From: Leadbetterella sp964489955
GTDB lineage: Bacteria > Bacteroidota > Bacteroidia > Cytophagales > Spirosomataceae
Length of the DNA stretch: 64,000 nt
Assembly (NCBI GenBank): GCA_964489955.1
Contig: CAZBAV010000014.1
Coordinates: 1-64,000 of the forward strand
Reading direction: 5' to 3'
Position numbers and translations under genes: made by a program. Positions 35,277 through 44,393 of this stretch are shown here, piece by piece. A model generated the notes under the pieces. It did not search any database, was not told the DNA's origin, and saw nothing but the letters and a program-made list of their open reading frames with translations. Position 1 is the stretch's first letter; each line of letters begins with the position of its first letter.

Positions 35277-35906
35277 ATGGAACCGATACAAAGGCTATTA
35301 GACAATAATAAGAAATGGGCCGCGTCGGTAATCAAGGAAAAACCCAATTTTTTTCAAGACCTAGAGCACGAGCAAACACCTGAGTTTCTCTGGATTGGAT
35401 GTAGTGATAGTAGGGTACCGGGAGATTTACTCACTGGTACCCACCCAGGACAGATCTTTGTACAAAGGAATATTGCAAATATGGTGGTTCATACCGACCT
35501 GAATATGCTGTCCGTACTGGAATATGCCGTTAATCAACTAAAGGTAGACCATGTTATTGTGTGTGGACACTATAATTGTGGAGGTGTAAAGGCTGCTATG
35601 GGTAATAAAAGCTTTGGGATAATAAATAAGTGGGTAAGGAACATAAAAGATGTATACCGCCTGCACCGGAAAGAGTTAAATGGAATTCCTACAGAAAAAG
35701 GTAGGTTTGACAGGTTGGTTGAGCTTAACGTTTAAGAACAAGTTTTTAACTTGGCCAAAACAAGTATTATACAAAAAGCGTGGAAAGAGAGGCAAGGTCC
35801 TCATTTACATGGTTGGGTTTATGGTTTAGGAGAAGGGATTATCAAGCCTATTCTTGATATGACGCATGAAGACCACCTGGACCCTATATATGAGTTTGAA
35901 CTTTGA
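35277..35906 (+). pseudogene. Beta-carbonic anhydrase with in-frame stop codon
   Basis: The frame from 35277 gives a beta-carbonic anhydrase with all active-site residues: Cys42, Asp44 and Arg46 (GCSDSRVPG), His98 and Cys101 (GHYNCGG). At codon 153 a TAA (35733-35735) stops it after VELNV. The same frame, without any shift, continues EQVFNLAKTSIIQKAWKERQ, LHGWVYGLGEGIIKPILDM and ends at TGA 35904-35906, giving a 209-codon full-length family member. The family has a residue (often Gln/Val) at that spot, so CAA to TAA would explain it. It may be a real nonsense mutation, a sequencing error, or readthrough. Coupled with SulP upstream. Confidence 0.85.
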
Positions 35907-35932
35907 AGTATATTAAATGTTTAGTAGTAAGA

Positions 35933-35961
35933 AAAAATGAGAGCTTTTGGCTCTCATTTTT
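35933..35961. terminator. Bidirectional terminator after the carbonic anhydrase locus
   Basis: Stem AAAAATGAGAGC / GCTCTCATTTTT with loop TTTTG, between the CA locus and the convergent YcxB-like gene. Confidence 0.88.
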
Positions 35962-35962
35962 C

Positions 35963-36451
35963 TTATAATAAACTCTTTCTCTTAAGTATTGATTCGAACA
36001 ATTTTGCGTCATGCTCAGAATTGAAGACCTCATTACGGAAGTGTAAAAACTGGCCACGACCTATATGCAAATAAAATCCGGTATTGTCTTTTTCAGCAGA
36101 CTGTATCGTATCCCACTTTATTACTCCGCCTTCTTTAGCATTTAGTTTTATTAATATTTGTCTGCTGTCTACTTCATAGGCAAACTTGTCAAACATTTGC
36201 TTGTTTTGGTCCATTTGTGTGGCCGCATAAAACTGCAAATACCAAAAAGCAGCAAACAAAATAGCTCCTATTATTGCTATAACCAAAATCCACCAGTTTT
36301 TGTACACACCACTAAAATGCAAACCTAAACCAAGTACTGCAACAGCTGCGGGAACCAAAAACCATACTTTCATTTTCGAAATCTGGTTTATAAATGCTTT
36401 ACGGATGTAATGTTTTTTATCGAGGGCAAACTTTTTGGTTTTTACTACCAT
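35963..36451 (-). CDS. YcxB-like membrane protein
   Basis: A 162-residue protein with two membrane segments (about 27-47, VWFLVPAAVAVLGLGLHFSG, and 53-75) followed by a beta-rich domain (about 90-160): YEVDSRQILIKLNAKEGGVIKWDTIQSAEKD and FYLHIGRGQFLHFRNEVF. This arrangement and the segment IKWDTIQSAEK match the YcxB-like family. Function is not established. Divergent from the phosphoribosyltransferase gene. Confidence 0.72.
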   Translation of the reverse strand: MVVKTKKFALDKKHYIRKAFINQISKMKVWFLVPAAVAVLGLGLHFSGVYKNWWILVIAIIGAILFAAFWYLQFYAATQMDQNKQMFDKFAYEVDSRQILIKLNAKEGGVIKWDTIQSAEKDNTGFYLHIGRGQFLHFRNEVFNSEHDAKLFESILKRKSLL

Positions 36452-36571
36452 AAACTATGTATCAAAATTTAAAATGCGAAATTAAGGAAAAGAGGGCTTA
36501 AAAAGGTGTATTACGTGAAATATATTTGTGTTAAATAGTTCACAGGGTATACGCTACATAGTTAATATTCG

Positions 36572-36579
36572 TATTTTTG
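36572..36579 (+). promoter_or_regulatory. Candidate -7 box of the phosphoribosyltransferase gene
   Basis: TATTTTTG (TAnnTTTG) 22 bases before the ATG at 36602. No -33 TTTG at the usual distance. Confidence 0.5.
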
Positions 36580-36601
36580 CATGTATCTAATATGTAACTG
36601 A

Positions 36602-37105
36602 ATGGATCGGACCCTACTTCTAAGTAAGAAAACTACCTTGCAAAAAGCTAAAAGGATAGCCTACCAGATTGTGGAAAATAATATGGAAGAAGAGAGCGTG
36701 GTAATAGCTGGAATAGATGGAGAGGGGTACGTTCTTGCCGGCTTAATTAGCCAGTTTTTAAGTGAAATTTGCAGTATTAAGGTTTATCAGGCCAAAGTAT
36801 CTTTTGATAAAAATACGGACTTTCAACCCGACATAAAGATAGAAAGTGGTGTAGATACTTTTAGGAATAAAGCAGTGGTTTTGGTAGATGATGTTTTAAA
36901 TTCGGGAAAGACACTGGCTTTTTGTTTAAGGCCGTTTCTATCTATTCCTTTAAAGAAGCTGCAGGTAGCCGTAATGGTAGACCGGGATCACCATAGATAC
37001 CCTATAGAAGCAGATTACGTAGGGTATAGTTTATCAACTACATTATCTGAACACGTGCAAGTGGTGTTATCAAATGAAGAAGATATGGGCGTGTATATAT
37101 ACTAA
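36602..37105 (+). CDS. Phosphoribosyltransferase family protein
   Basis: A 167-residue type I phosphoribosyltransferase fold. PRPP-binding motif VVLVDDVLNSGKTL (about 92-105) and the hood segment VAMVDR-like VAVMVDRDHHRYPIEADYVGY are visible. The overall form resembles PyrR, a uracil phosphoribosyltransferase that also regulates pyr mRNA in some bacteria, but no pyr gene or attenuator is nearby. The purine/pyrimidine specificity is unknown. Confidence 0.85.
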   Translation: MDRTLLLSKKTTLQKAKRIAYQIVENNMEEESVVIAGIDGEGYVLAGLISQFLSEICSIKVYQAKVSFDKNTDFQPDIKIESGVDTFRNKAVVLVDDVLNSGKTLAFCLRPFLSIPLKKLQVAVMVDRDHHRYPIEADYVGYSLSTTLSEHVQVVLSNEEDMGVYIY

Positions 37106-37158
37106 AATTTCCTTTCTAAAAATTTAGGCCTTAATTTTACATAAAAAAAGAAATTAGC

Positions 37159-37791
37159 GTGGAGGAGATAATATCTTTCTTTAACTACCTGATGAATTCG
37201 GAGGAGATTATCCAGACGGGTGGTTTATTGGCTATTTTGCTTATAGTTTATGTAGAGAATGGGCTTTTCTTTGGCTTCTTCTTACCGGGGGATTACCTAC
37301 TTTTTCTAACAGGGGTATTTGTTGCCTCCCAGCATTTAGACTCTCCTATTTCATTAGTTTTGTTTGGGGTTTTTGCGGCTTCAGTACTAGGGGCATACAC
37401 CGGGTACATTTCTGGTCGCTTTTTTGGTGACCGCATACGTAACAAGAAGGATTCTATTTTCTTCAAACAAAAATATCTGGTACGTACAGAGAACTACTTC
37501 AATAAGTACGGAGATCGTACTCTTATCATAGCCCGTTTTTTGCCTATAGTGCGTACTTTCGCCCCCATTTTGGCGGGTTTGGTAAAGGTGAACTTTGTCC
37601 GTTTTTCTATTTATAATGTTTTGGGAGGAGCCATCTGGACGCTCTCGCTTGTAGGCGGAGGTTATCTACTGGGTAATAGGTTTCCATGGATAATAGACTA
37701 TGTGCATTATATCGTTATGTTTTTCTTGCTCATTACCACTTTCACGGTAATTAAGGGCTATCTCAATGCCAAAAAGGACTTCGAAAATTAA
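37159..37791 (+). CDS. DedA family membrane protein
   Basis: A 210-residue integral membrane protein, GTG start. It has the VTT/DedA core: FFLPGDYLLFLTG (33-54 region) and FGDRIRNKKDSIFF, with FNKYGDRTLIIARFLPIVRTFAPILAG (abbreviated: GDRTLIIARFLP, VRTFAPILAG), the DedA hallmark with conserved R and P. DedA proteins are implicated in lipid scrambling and in membrane potential/pH homeostasis. The 3' neighbour starts 20 bases downstream. Confidence 0.94.
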   Translation: MEEIISFFNYLMNSEEIIQTGGLLAILLIVYVENGLFFGFFLPGDYLLFLTGVFVASQHLDSPISLVLFGVFAASVLGAYTGYISGRFFGDRIRNKKDSIFFKQKYLVRTENYFNKYGDRTLIIARFLPIVRTFAPILAGLVKVNFVRFSIYNVLGGAIWTLSLVGGGYLLGNRFPWIIDYVHYIVMFFLLITTFTVIKGYLNAKKDFEN

Positions 37792-37810
37792 TTTTTTATA
37801 TCCCGTAGAT

Positions 37811-38383
37811 ATGTTCCGTATACTATTTCTTTTACTTCTATTAGGATGTACTGCACTTAGTGCCCAAACAAAAGTTGATGAGCTTTTAGAGAAGAGTATG
37901 AACTTGAGTACCAAGTCACAGAACCTTAACCAGCTTGCCGAAGTGTTGGGAGCTACTCTTAAAGCTGTAGATTTAGAGATTAAAACCAGCGGAGATGATC
38001 TTCAGAATTTATTGAAAGGTGAGGTTGGGCAATTGAAGGGGATTATTCCGATGCTACTAACCGGCAAAGTTGATCTTTCTGCCATTGGCATCGCATTAAA
38101 TAGGATTAAACTGGTTATTGGTGCAAATAGGTTAAGAAAGCAAGTGGCTAGTGGGGTAGGGGCTAATAATAAGGAAATACAGGGAACTTTAAATCTCCTT
38201 AAAAGTGGTTCTAGTGCCTTAGGTGCAGCAGGAAACTCTGAGTTTACAAAACTTTACAACTCATCTGTAAAAAGCATAGAAAGGCTTAATAAGGGAGGTT
38301 TGTTCAAAAAATGTAAAGCAAAGAAGGTTACCAAGAACTTATCAAAACTTGCAGGGTTTGTCTCTAGCAGTTTAGAAAAATAA
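37811..38383 (+). CDS. Small secreted helical protein, function unknown
   Basis: A 190-residue exported protein, start MFRILFLLLLLGCTALSAQ at 37811 (a longer frame from 37766 begins inside the DedA gene and lacks signal-peptide features). The signal peptide has a Cys-containing L-G-C but then SAQ, so both cleavage by SPase I (after SAQ) and lipidation at Cys17 are possible. The mature part is Ser/Leu/Lys-rich and helical with no motif known to me. It follows dedA with a short spacing, so probably shares its transcript. Confidence 0.7.
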   Translation: MFRILFLLLLLGCTALSAQTKVDELLEKSMNLSTKSQNLNQLAEVLGATLKAVDLEIKTSGDDLQNLLKGEVGQLKGIIPMLLTGKVDLSAIGIALNRIKLVIGANRLRKQVASGVGANNKEIQGTLNLLKSGSSALGAAGNSEFTKLYNSSVKSIERLNKGGLFKKCKAKKVTKNLSKLAGFVSSSLEK

Positions 38384-38405
38384 GGGCATCCTATTGGACG
38401 CCCTC
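38384..38405. terminator. Probable terminator between the convergent genes
   Basis: Imperfect stem AGGGC-A-TCC / GGA-C-GCCCT with loop TATT, with a T-rich stretch on the minus side. Confidence 0.6.
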
Positions 38406-38413
38406 GTCTAATT

Positions 38414-40690
38414 TTATTTTAGCTCGAATTTTATACTTTGAGTTTCGGCAGAATTGGTACCAACCATTACCTCATACGTACCTTTCTCGGCATATAGTTT
38501 TAAGTTAGAATAGTAATAGGCCAGTTTACTTTGGTCTATAGTGAAAGACACTTTTACTGTTTCTCCTTTTTTGATAAACACCTTACGGAAGTCTTTTAAT
38601 TCTTTTAGCGGACGAGATACAGAGCCTTCGATATCTCTTATATATAGTTGGACCACCTCTTCGCCATCAAAGTTGCCTGTGTTGCTCACATCTACACTTA
38701 CGGTAAGTTTTTCGGTAGCTGAGATACTTGTTTTATTGGCCTCTGGTGTGCTATAAGTAAAGTTGGTGTAGCTAAGGCCGTAACCAAATGGGAACAAGGG
38801 AGTGTTACTTACATCTAGATAATTGCTCCTAAATTTCTCGAAACCAGGTTTGCCACTATGCGGCCTTCCTGTGTTTTTCATTGCATAATAAATCGGGATT
38901 TGACCTTCGTTTCGTGGGAAAGTAATGGGTAGTTTACCAGAAGGGTTTACCTTTCCGTATAATGCATCAGTTATGGCATTTCCTGCCTCAGAGCCAGCAA
39001 ACCACACGTTTAGAATGGCAGGTACATTTTCATTCTCCCAGTTAAGTACCAGAGGACGGCCAGTGAAGAGAACCAGTACCACTGGTTTTCCTGTGGCTAC
39101 AAGTGCTTTGAGAAGTTGTACTTGGTTTTCCGGGATGTCTATTTTAGAGCGGCTAGAGGCTTCGCCACTCATTTCTGCTGACTCACCTAGAGCAGCTACC
39201 ACTACATCGGCCTTTTTTGCCAGTTCTACCGCTTCATTAAGCATGTCCAGGTCGCTTCGGTTATCTCTTCCTGTAGTTTTACCAAACATAGCGGCATTTG
39301 CATCTAAAACGGGGTCGGAATAAATATTTGCACCCCGTGCAGTAAGAATTTCAGCATTACCTAAATGGTTTTTTAGTCCTTGTAACAATGTGACGCTGTT
39401 ATTGCGGTCTTCAGAGACTGCCCAAGTGCCACCCATGTTTTCTTTATTGTTTACAAGAGGGCCAATGAGGGCAACTTTTTGGGATGTTTTAAGGGGAAGT
39501 AACTGCTTATCATTTTTAAGTAATACAAAAGATTTTGTAGCCGCCTCTCTTGCGAAAGCCCTTGTATCTGCTGTATATATCTCATTGTTTGCTCTTTCTT
39601 CGCTGCAATACTTGAAAGGGTCTGAGAAAAGCCCCAAGTCATACTTTGCTGATAGAATTAACATACATGCACGGTTTATTTCTGCCAAAGTTACTTTCCC
39701 TTCTTTAAGAGATTTTTGAAGAGTGGTAAGATATCCTTCACCCACCATGTCCATATCTGTACCCGCTTTAAGTGCTTTGGCTGTTACGGTCTGTAAGTCG
39801 CCTAAGCCATGGTCAATCATTTCGTTTACACCTGTGTAATCCGACACCACGAAACCTTTAAAACCCCATTCTTTGCGGAGTAGGTCTGTAAGCAACCAGC
39901 GGTTTGCTGTGGCTGGTATACCGTCTATATCATTGAAAGAGGCCATAATAGAGCCCGCACCCGCGTCTAAAGCTGCTTTATAAGGTGGGAGGTAGTCATT
40001 ATACATGCGTATACGACTCATATCTGTAGTATTATAATCACGGCCAGCTTCGGAGGCTCCGTACAGTGCAAAATGTTTTACGCAAGCCAGCATGGTATTG
40101 TTTCCTTTAAACTTGCCATCTCCTTGGTAACCACGTACCATTGCCCCTCCTATGAGTGAGCCCAAATAAGGGTCTTCGCCAGAGGTTTCAGCTACACGGC
40201 CCCAACGTGGGTCCCGGCAGATATCTACCATTGGAGAGAATGTCCAGCTTATGCCATCTGCTGTGGCCTCACCAGCCGCTACAGAAGCCGATTTCTCAAT
40301 AAGGTTTAAATCCCAAGAAGAGGCTAAGCCGAGCGGAATTGGGAAAACCGTACGATAGCCATGAATGACATCCATACCAAATAAAATAGGTATTTTAAGA
40401 CGGCTCTGCATGGCTAATTCTTGTGCCTTACGGATTTTTTGGGGAGTAGATAAACTAAATATACCACCAACTTGTCCTTTTTTTATTTTTGTTTCAACAT
40501 CTGAGCTCACAGCCGATCCCGTTACTGCTTCGCCACCTGTAAGCAGGTTTAATTGGCCAATTTTTTCTTCTGTAGTCATCTTTGCCATGAGGTTTTGGAT
40601 GAACTTTTCTTTGGGGGTTTGCTGAGCAAAAACCAGCAAAGGAGCTACTAATAAGCCTATAAGGATTTTGAACTTCATTGTACGATTCAT
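38414..40690 (-). CDS. bglX: Beta-glucosidase, GH3 family
   Basis: A 758-residue exported GH3 enzyme like periplasmic BglX. Signal peptide is seen (LIGLLVAPLLVFAQ); start may be the second ATG at 40678. Visible: IPILFGMDVIHGYRTVFP (100-117), GEDPYLG (171-177), KHFALYG (205-211), and catalytic nucleophile Asp284 in GFVVSDYTG. The second GH3 domain and C-terminal fibronectin-III-like domain (about 660-758, ending AETQSIKFELK) are present. It removes terminal beta-linked glucose from oligosaccharides. It stands alone and may act with the GH30 enzyme, though they are 36 kb apart. Confidence 0.95.
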   Translation of the reverse strand: MNRTMKFKILIGLLVAPLLVFAQQTPKEKFIQNLMAKMTTEEKIGQLNLLTGGEAVTGSAVSSDVETKIKKGQVGGIFSLSTPQKIRKAQELAMQSRLKIPILFGMDVIHGYRTVFPIPLGLASSWDLNLIEKSASVAAGEATADGISWTFSPMVDICRDPRWGRVAETSGEDPYLGSLIGGAMVRGYQGDGKFKGNNTMLACVKHFALYGASEAGRDYNTTDMSRIRMYNDYLPPYKAALDAGAGSIMASFNDIDGIPATANRWLLTDLLRKEWGFKGFVVSDYTGVNEMIDHGLGDLQTVTAKALKAGTDMDMVGEGYLTTLQKSLKEGKVTLAEINRACMLILSAKYDLGLFSDPFKYCSEERANNEIYTADTRAFAREAATKSFVLLKNDKQLLPLKTSQKVALIGPLVNNKENMGGTWAVSEDRNNSVTLLQGLKNHLGNAEILTARGANIYSDPVLDANAAMFGKTTGRDNRSDLDMLNEAVELAKKADVVVAALGESAEMSGEASSRSKIDIPENQVQLLKALVATGKPVVLVLFTGRPLVLNWENENVPAILNVWFAGSEAGNAITDALYGKVNPSGKLPITFPRNEGQIPIYYAMKNTGRPHSGKPGFEKFRSNYLDVSNTPLFPFGYGLSYTNFTYSTPEANKTSISATEKLTVSVDVSNTGNFDGEEVVQLYIRDIEGSVSRPLKELKDFRKVFIKKGETVKVSFTIDQSKLAYYYSNLKLYAEKGTYEVMVGTNSAETQSIKFELK

Positions 40691-40778
40691 TTTTGCACAA
40701 TATAATTAATACCGTGTGTAATAGGATTTTTTTTGTTTTTTTTTACTCTGAGTATAGATTTAATCTCGACTATTATTT

Positions 40779-41156
40779 TTATAATATTTCCTGGATGGCA
40801 ATTCTATTTCCCTCACTGTCTTCAAATTCTGCGACGAAAAACCCATACTTTTCATTTAGGGTTTTTGGGTATAGTATTTCTCCGCCTTGCTCTGTTACTT
40901 TTTGTAAGGTTTCATCCATGTTTTGTGTTGTGAAATACAAAATAACTCCACTTCTTGTGGGTTTATAAACATCTCCCTTTGCCAGAGCTCCAGTAATCCC
41001 GTTATTGCCCGCTTCAAAGGGAAATAAAGCCATATCATAGTTGTCAATGACCTCTTTTTCAAATGTGAAACCGAAAACACGTCTATAAAAATCTTGTGCC
41101 CGTTGTAAATCATTGACGGGGATTTCAAAGTAGATTACTGGGTTTTGTTTTTTCAT
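40779..41156 (-). CDS. VOC family protein (glyoxalase-like fold)
   Basis: A 125-residue single VOC module (start ATG 41156, MKKQNPVIYFEIPVND; a TTG start upstream is less likely). Family blocks: DLQRAQDFYRRVFGF, DGVILYFTTQNMDETLQKV-like, and EFEDSEGNRIAI near the end. Candidate metal ligands are few, so activity is uncertain. Function not predictable beyond fold. Confidence 0.85.
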   Translation of the reverse strand: MKKQNPVIYFEIPVNDLQRAQDFYRRVFGFTFEKEVIDNYDMALFPFEAGNNGITGALAKGDVYKPTRSGVILYFTTQNMDETLQKVTEQGGEILYPKTLNEKYGFFVAEFEDSEGNRIAIQEIL

Positions 41157-41220
41157 TATTATTAGTAATGTCAAATGCTTTTACAAGAGAAATATAAACT
41201 TTACAAAGCTAGTTACAGCA

Positions 41221-41697
41221 TCATTTTAACTCTGAAAGTATTAATTTCTTTTGTTTAAAAGTATTTATCATAGCCTTTTGTCTCACTGCAGGGTTACTGC
41301 TATGTATAAGCTCAAAGTACTCAATAGGCACCACCTGCCAAGATAAACCATACTTGTCTTTACACCAGCCACAAACTCCTTCTTCACCTCCATCCGAAGT
41401 AAGTGCCTCCCAGTAGTAGTCCACTTCGTCTTGGTCTTTACAATTTATTACGAGTGATAAGGCCTCATTGAATTTGAACATCGGCCCTGCCGCAAGAATA
41501 GAAAACTCTATCCCGGCCAGTTCCATTACAGCGGTTTCAAATGAACCTTCACCACCGTTATCCTCGTCTGATGGTACATTTTCAAAGAGTCGGTAATCTT
41601 TAAGTCTACCATCTTTAAAGATAGAAAGGTAGTATTGGGCAACTACTTTGGCGTCTTTTTCAACCCAGAGGCAGGGAGTGATTTTTTGATTTTCCAT
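41221..41697 (-). CDS. VOC family protein (PhnB / 3-dmu-9_3-mt type)
   Basis: A 158-residue protein with the PF06983-type VOC fold: ITPCLWVEKDAKVVAQYYLSIF, GIEFSILAAGPMFKFNEALSLVINC, and CGWCKDKYGLSWQVVP (about 110-126). Not known to be an enzyme of ubiquinone synthesis despite the old name. Adjacent to the other VOC gene (64 bases upstream of it), so likely in one transcript. Confidence 0.88.
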   Translation of the reverse strand: MENQKITPCLWVEKDAKVVAQYYLSIFKDGRLKDYRLFENVPSDEDNGGEGSFETAVMELAGIEFSILAAGPMFKFNEALSLVINCKDQDEVDYYWEALTSDGGEEGVCGWCKDKYGLSWQVVPIEYFELIHSSNPAVRQKAMINTFKQKKLILSELK

Positions 41698-42113
41698 TTG
41701 CTTATTTTTTAATTGTGCTTATCAGAAAAGGTCAATTCGTAGTTTGTTTAAGTTATAATTTTTTTTACCACATTGTAATAAATAGGAAACTTAGAAGAAA
41801 TAGTTTTCAACACAATAGCTATGTGAAGCATGCTTGCGTGTCTTATGTTAACTGAATCTCTTGTTCAATGTGGTTTAAAACTAAGTATTCATGCTCTATA
41901 TTGTATTTGTAGTTACTGAAGTAAACTACAAACAAATGTCAATTTATGGTACATTAAACCTAACAATTGGGTGCTTGAATTTGAGATATTTCTTATGATA
42001 TAAAAGAAATAGGCAATTGTTTTTACGTAAAACTATACTGTACTAGAAAAAAACTAATATGCTTTGCATTAAACTATTAGGAGCAATCGAAAGTTACCAT
42101 GTACATGGGTCCT
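41698..42113. other. AT-rich intergenic region with a short inverted repeat
   Basis: 416 bases without a supported gene. A 9-bp inverted repeat (TTTGTAGTT at 41906-41914, AACTACAAA at 41924-41932) with a 9-base spacer is the only structure I noticed; it might be an operator or hairpin. No terminator with a T-run or RNA gene seen. Confidence 0.5.
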
Positions 42114-44375
42114 TTAAAAATCCTTTCCTATGGAAATATGGAATTTCGCCGGACGGAAATCACCGTCTTCGATTCCATAAGCATAGTCTGCCCGTACAAA
42201 GAAGCCTAGGATGGAAGACCGTATCCCTGCTCCAACACCAGATAGAAATGGATTTTTAAAGTTAGTAACTTCAGCAATAAAAGCACCGCTTCCGGTAGTT
42301 ACAGTATTAAGACTATTTTGGCGGCTAAATGGTCCTTTGGAACCTATCCAAGCAGTACCAATATCATAGAAACCTACGAGCTGTAGATTTCGTATAAAAC
42401 TGCTGGACTTTGCCATTTGAGGCAGATATTCTGCTAAATGAGAGCGTAATTCAATATTGGCTAAGATGTGGCTGTTACCATACAGTCTTCCAAAATCAAA
42501 GCCACGCAAGTTTCCCGGGAAGTTATAGAACAAAATATTCTTGTAGTCGGGTTTACCAATGACAGCTGTTTCCGGAGCTTCAAAGTAACTTCTGTTTATA
42601 CTACTTTCTGCTCCACCTAAGTAGGTGTATTGTGGTGAATTACCCGATGAAACGCCATAACTAAAACGTCCTGCTAGTTGCAGACCCTTAACTAACCTCT
42701 GGTAGTGGCGGATATCTAAGTAATAACTTTGAAAACTTTTGAGGTTATTACTTGTATGGAAAAAGCGGTCAAACGATAGTTTTGCTTTAGTACCTTGTTC
42801 TACTCCATAGATATTGGTACGGGAGTTATCAAAAACCAGGTTAAATTTTGGTGCTATGTAAAAGTCAGTATCGATACCCTTCTCGCGAGAAAGCGAATAA
42901 TCTATGGCGTCATTTTTTATTACAGCAGGTATAATTTCTAACTTGAATGTATTAGAAAAAGGATAAATTATTTTTACGGCTATTCTTTGGCTTACAAGAC
43001 GTAAACCGAGGTATTCTTGGTACTCCTTAGAAACCAAGTGATTAAGTGGTCTGAATAGGAATGCATCATTAGGCTGTATAGTCTCTAAATCTACCGAGCG
43101 TTTTTCGTAAGAAAACACAAAGTCGGTTTTCTTGGCGTAGTACCCATAAGACAGGGAGTAGTCATAGGTACGGAATAAGGCACTACTTGGTTTAAAGTAA
43201 GAACTAAACTTAATCTCATTATTTTGCAAAATATCACGGAAAGCGGCATTATAACCGACACCAAAGCCCCTGACAGGATCCACAACTACATCAAAACTGC
43301 GTTTGTCACTGATTAAGAAATTTTTAAACAGTTTAGTTGCTCCAAAAGTCGAGGTGTTTCCGGCAATACTTCCAGAACTCCTATTGCTAGTTGTTGTAGG
43401 AGCTGTGTTTTTTTGATTTAAGTAAGCCTGTATATTTTTTTCGTCAAACTGATAATTGTCTGTGTCCACTTCTCCGTCTGCCAGGTCAAGAATCCGTTTT
43501 GGTATTTCTTTAACTATCAGAGGTTCTTCACTAGCTTTAGGTTTTTCTTCTACATTTTGTCCTAAAATATAAAAATCACGCCAGTCTTTAATAAACTTCT
43601 GGAATGAGACACCTAAAGTACTGGTAATACTGGACTGTTCATCACGTATTATACGTGTGAGGTTCAGGATGTTGGAGATGTTATCTTTTCCATATTTTAA
43701 ACCCAAGTAATGCCAAATAGACTGCCCCACTAGAGTAGCTTCTTCTCCTTTTAGACTGGACAGACGTTTGTTTTGAGCCTCAATTATAGTCGTTTTAAAG
43801 TCGTCATATTTTGCAGAGTTATCTGGTTCTGCTATATAAGCTGCGATACCGCTAGTAAACCATTCTGGCAGATGTAGCAGGATTTGACTTTCTAAAGATT
43901 CCCTCATGTTTCCGCCATAGAGCATGTCGTAAACATATATGTTGGTCACATTTTGCACCAGCTTATGTAGGAAAAGGGAGTCGTTTTTTTCGTAAGTGGT
44001 GAGTATCCTTGCGTTTTTTGTATCTATTATTGTTCCAGATGTAGCAAAACTCTGACCTCCGCTCAAATTAGTGGATTTGATGTCAGCTAGAGAATTGAAA
44101 ATAAATATCTTAGTGGTTTCATAAGGGGTGTAACCTAGCGTACCAGTAATATTTTTTATTTTTTTCTCAAGATTTGTAGCGGCGTTACGGGCTATTTGCT
44201 CTCCTCCACGGTAGAAGTTATATTCAAAGTTTGCGGAAGAAAAAGTACGCCACTGAAAGGTTTTATTCTGTATTTTACTTTTTCCGAATTCCTCTTTAGA
44301 AATCCCATAGTACCGCTGTGCAGTTGCCAGTTGGTGAAGTCCTAAGAGGAGGATTAATAATAAAAATCTCGACAT
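42114..44375 (-). CDS. Outer-membrane protein with peptidase-MA-like and Omp85-like barrel domains
   Basis: A 753-residue outer-membrane protein with signal peptide (ending HQLATAQ, 20). Residues about 45-280 resemble peptidase MA (gluzincin) domains: LPEWFTSGIAAYIAE matches the typical post-HExxH helix, but the HExxH position reads HKLVQN in LFLHKLVQNVTNIY, so the zinc site is lost. Residues about 360-753 look like an Omp85/TamA-type surface-antigen barrel, ending AYGIEDGDFRPAKFHISIGKDF (last residue aromatic). It is upstream of nothing on its own strand but follows the FAD oxidoreductase gene in order. Function is unknown. Confidence 0.72.
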   Translation of the reverse strand: MSRFLLLILLLGLHQLATAQRYYGISKEEFGKSKIQNKTFQWRTFSSANFEYNFYRGGEQIARNAATNLEKKIKNITGTLGYTPYETTKIFIFNSLADIKSTNLSGGQSFATSGTIIDTKNARILTTYEKNDSLFLHKLVQNVTNIYVYDMLYGGNMRESLESQILLHLPEWFTSGIAAYIAEPDNSAKYDDFKTTIIEAQNKRLSSLKGEEATLVGQSIWHYLGLKYGKDNISNILNLTRIIRDEQSSITSTLGVSFQKFIKDWRDFYILGQNVEEKPKASEEPLIVKEIPKRILDLADGEVDTDNYQFDEKNIQAYLNQKNTAPTTTSNRSSGSIAGNTSTFGATKLFKNFLISDKRSFDVVVDPVRGFGVGYNAAFRDILQNNEIKFSSYFKPSSALFRTYDYSLSYGYYAKKTDFVFSYEKRSVDLETIQPNDAFLFRPLNHLVSKEYQEYLGLRLVSQRIAVKIIYPFSNTFKLEIIPAVIKNDAIDYSLSREKGIDTDFYIAPKFNLVFDNSRTNIYGVEQGTKAKLSFDRFFHTSNNLKSFQSYYLDIRHYQRLVKGLQLAGRFSYGVSSGNSPQYTYLGGAESSINRSYFEAPETAVIGKPDYKNILFYNFPGNLRGFDFGRLYGNSHILANIELRSHLAEYLPQMAKSSSFIRNLQLVGFYDIGTAWIGSKGPFSRQNSLNTVTTGSGAFIAEVTNFKNPFLSGVGAGIRSSILGFFVRADYAYGIEDGDFRPAKFHISIGKDF

Positions 44376-44393
44376 ACGGTTAGGTAAAATGAT

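Noticed and set aside
35733..35906. Frameshift in the carbonic anhydrase gene
   Set aside because: I tested whether the break was a frameshift; the downstream conserved codons are in the same frame, so it is a stop codon only.
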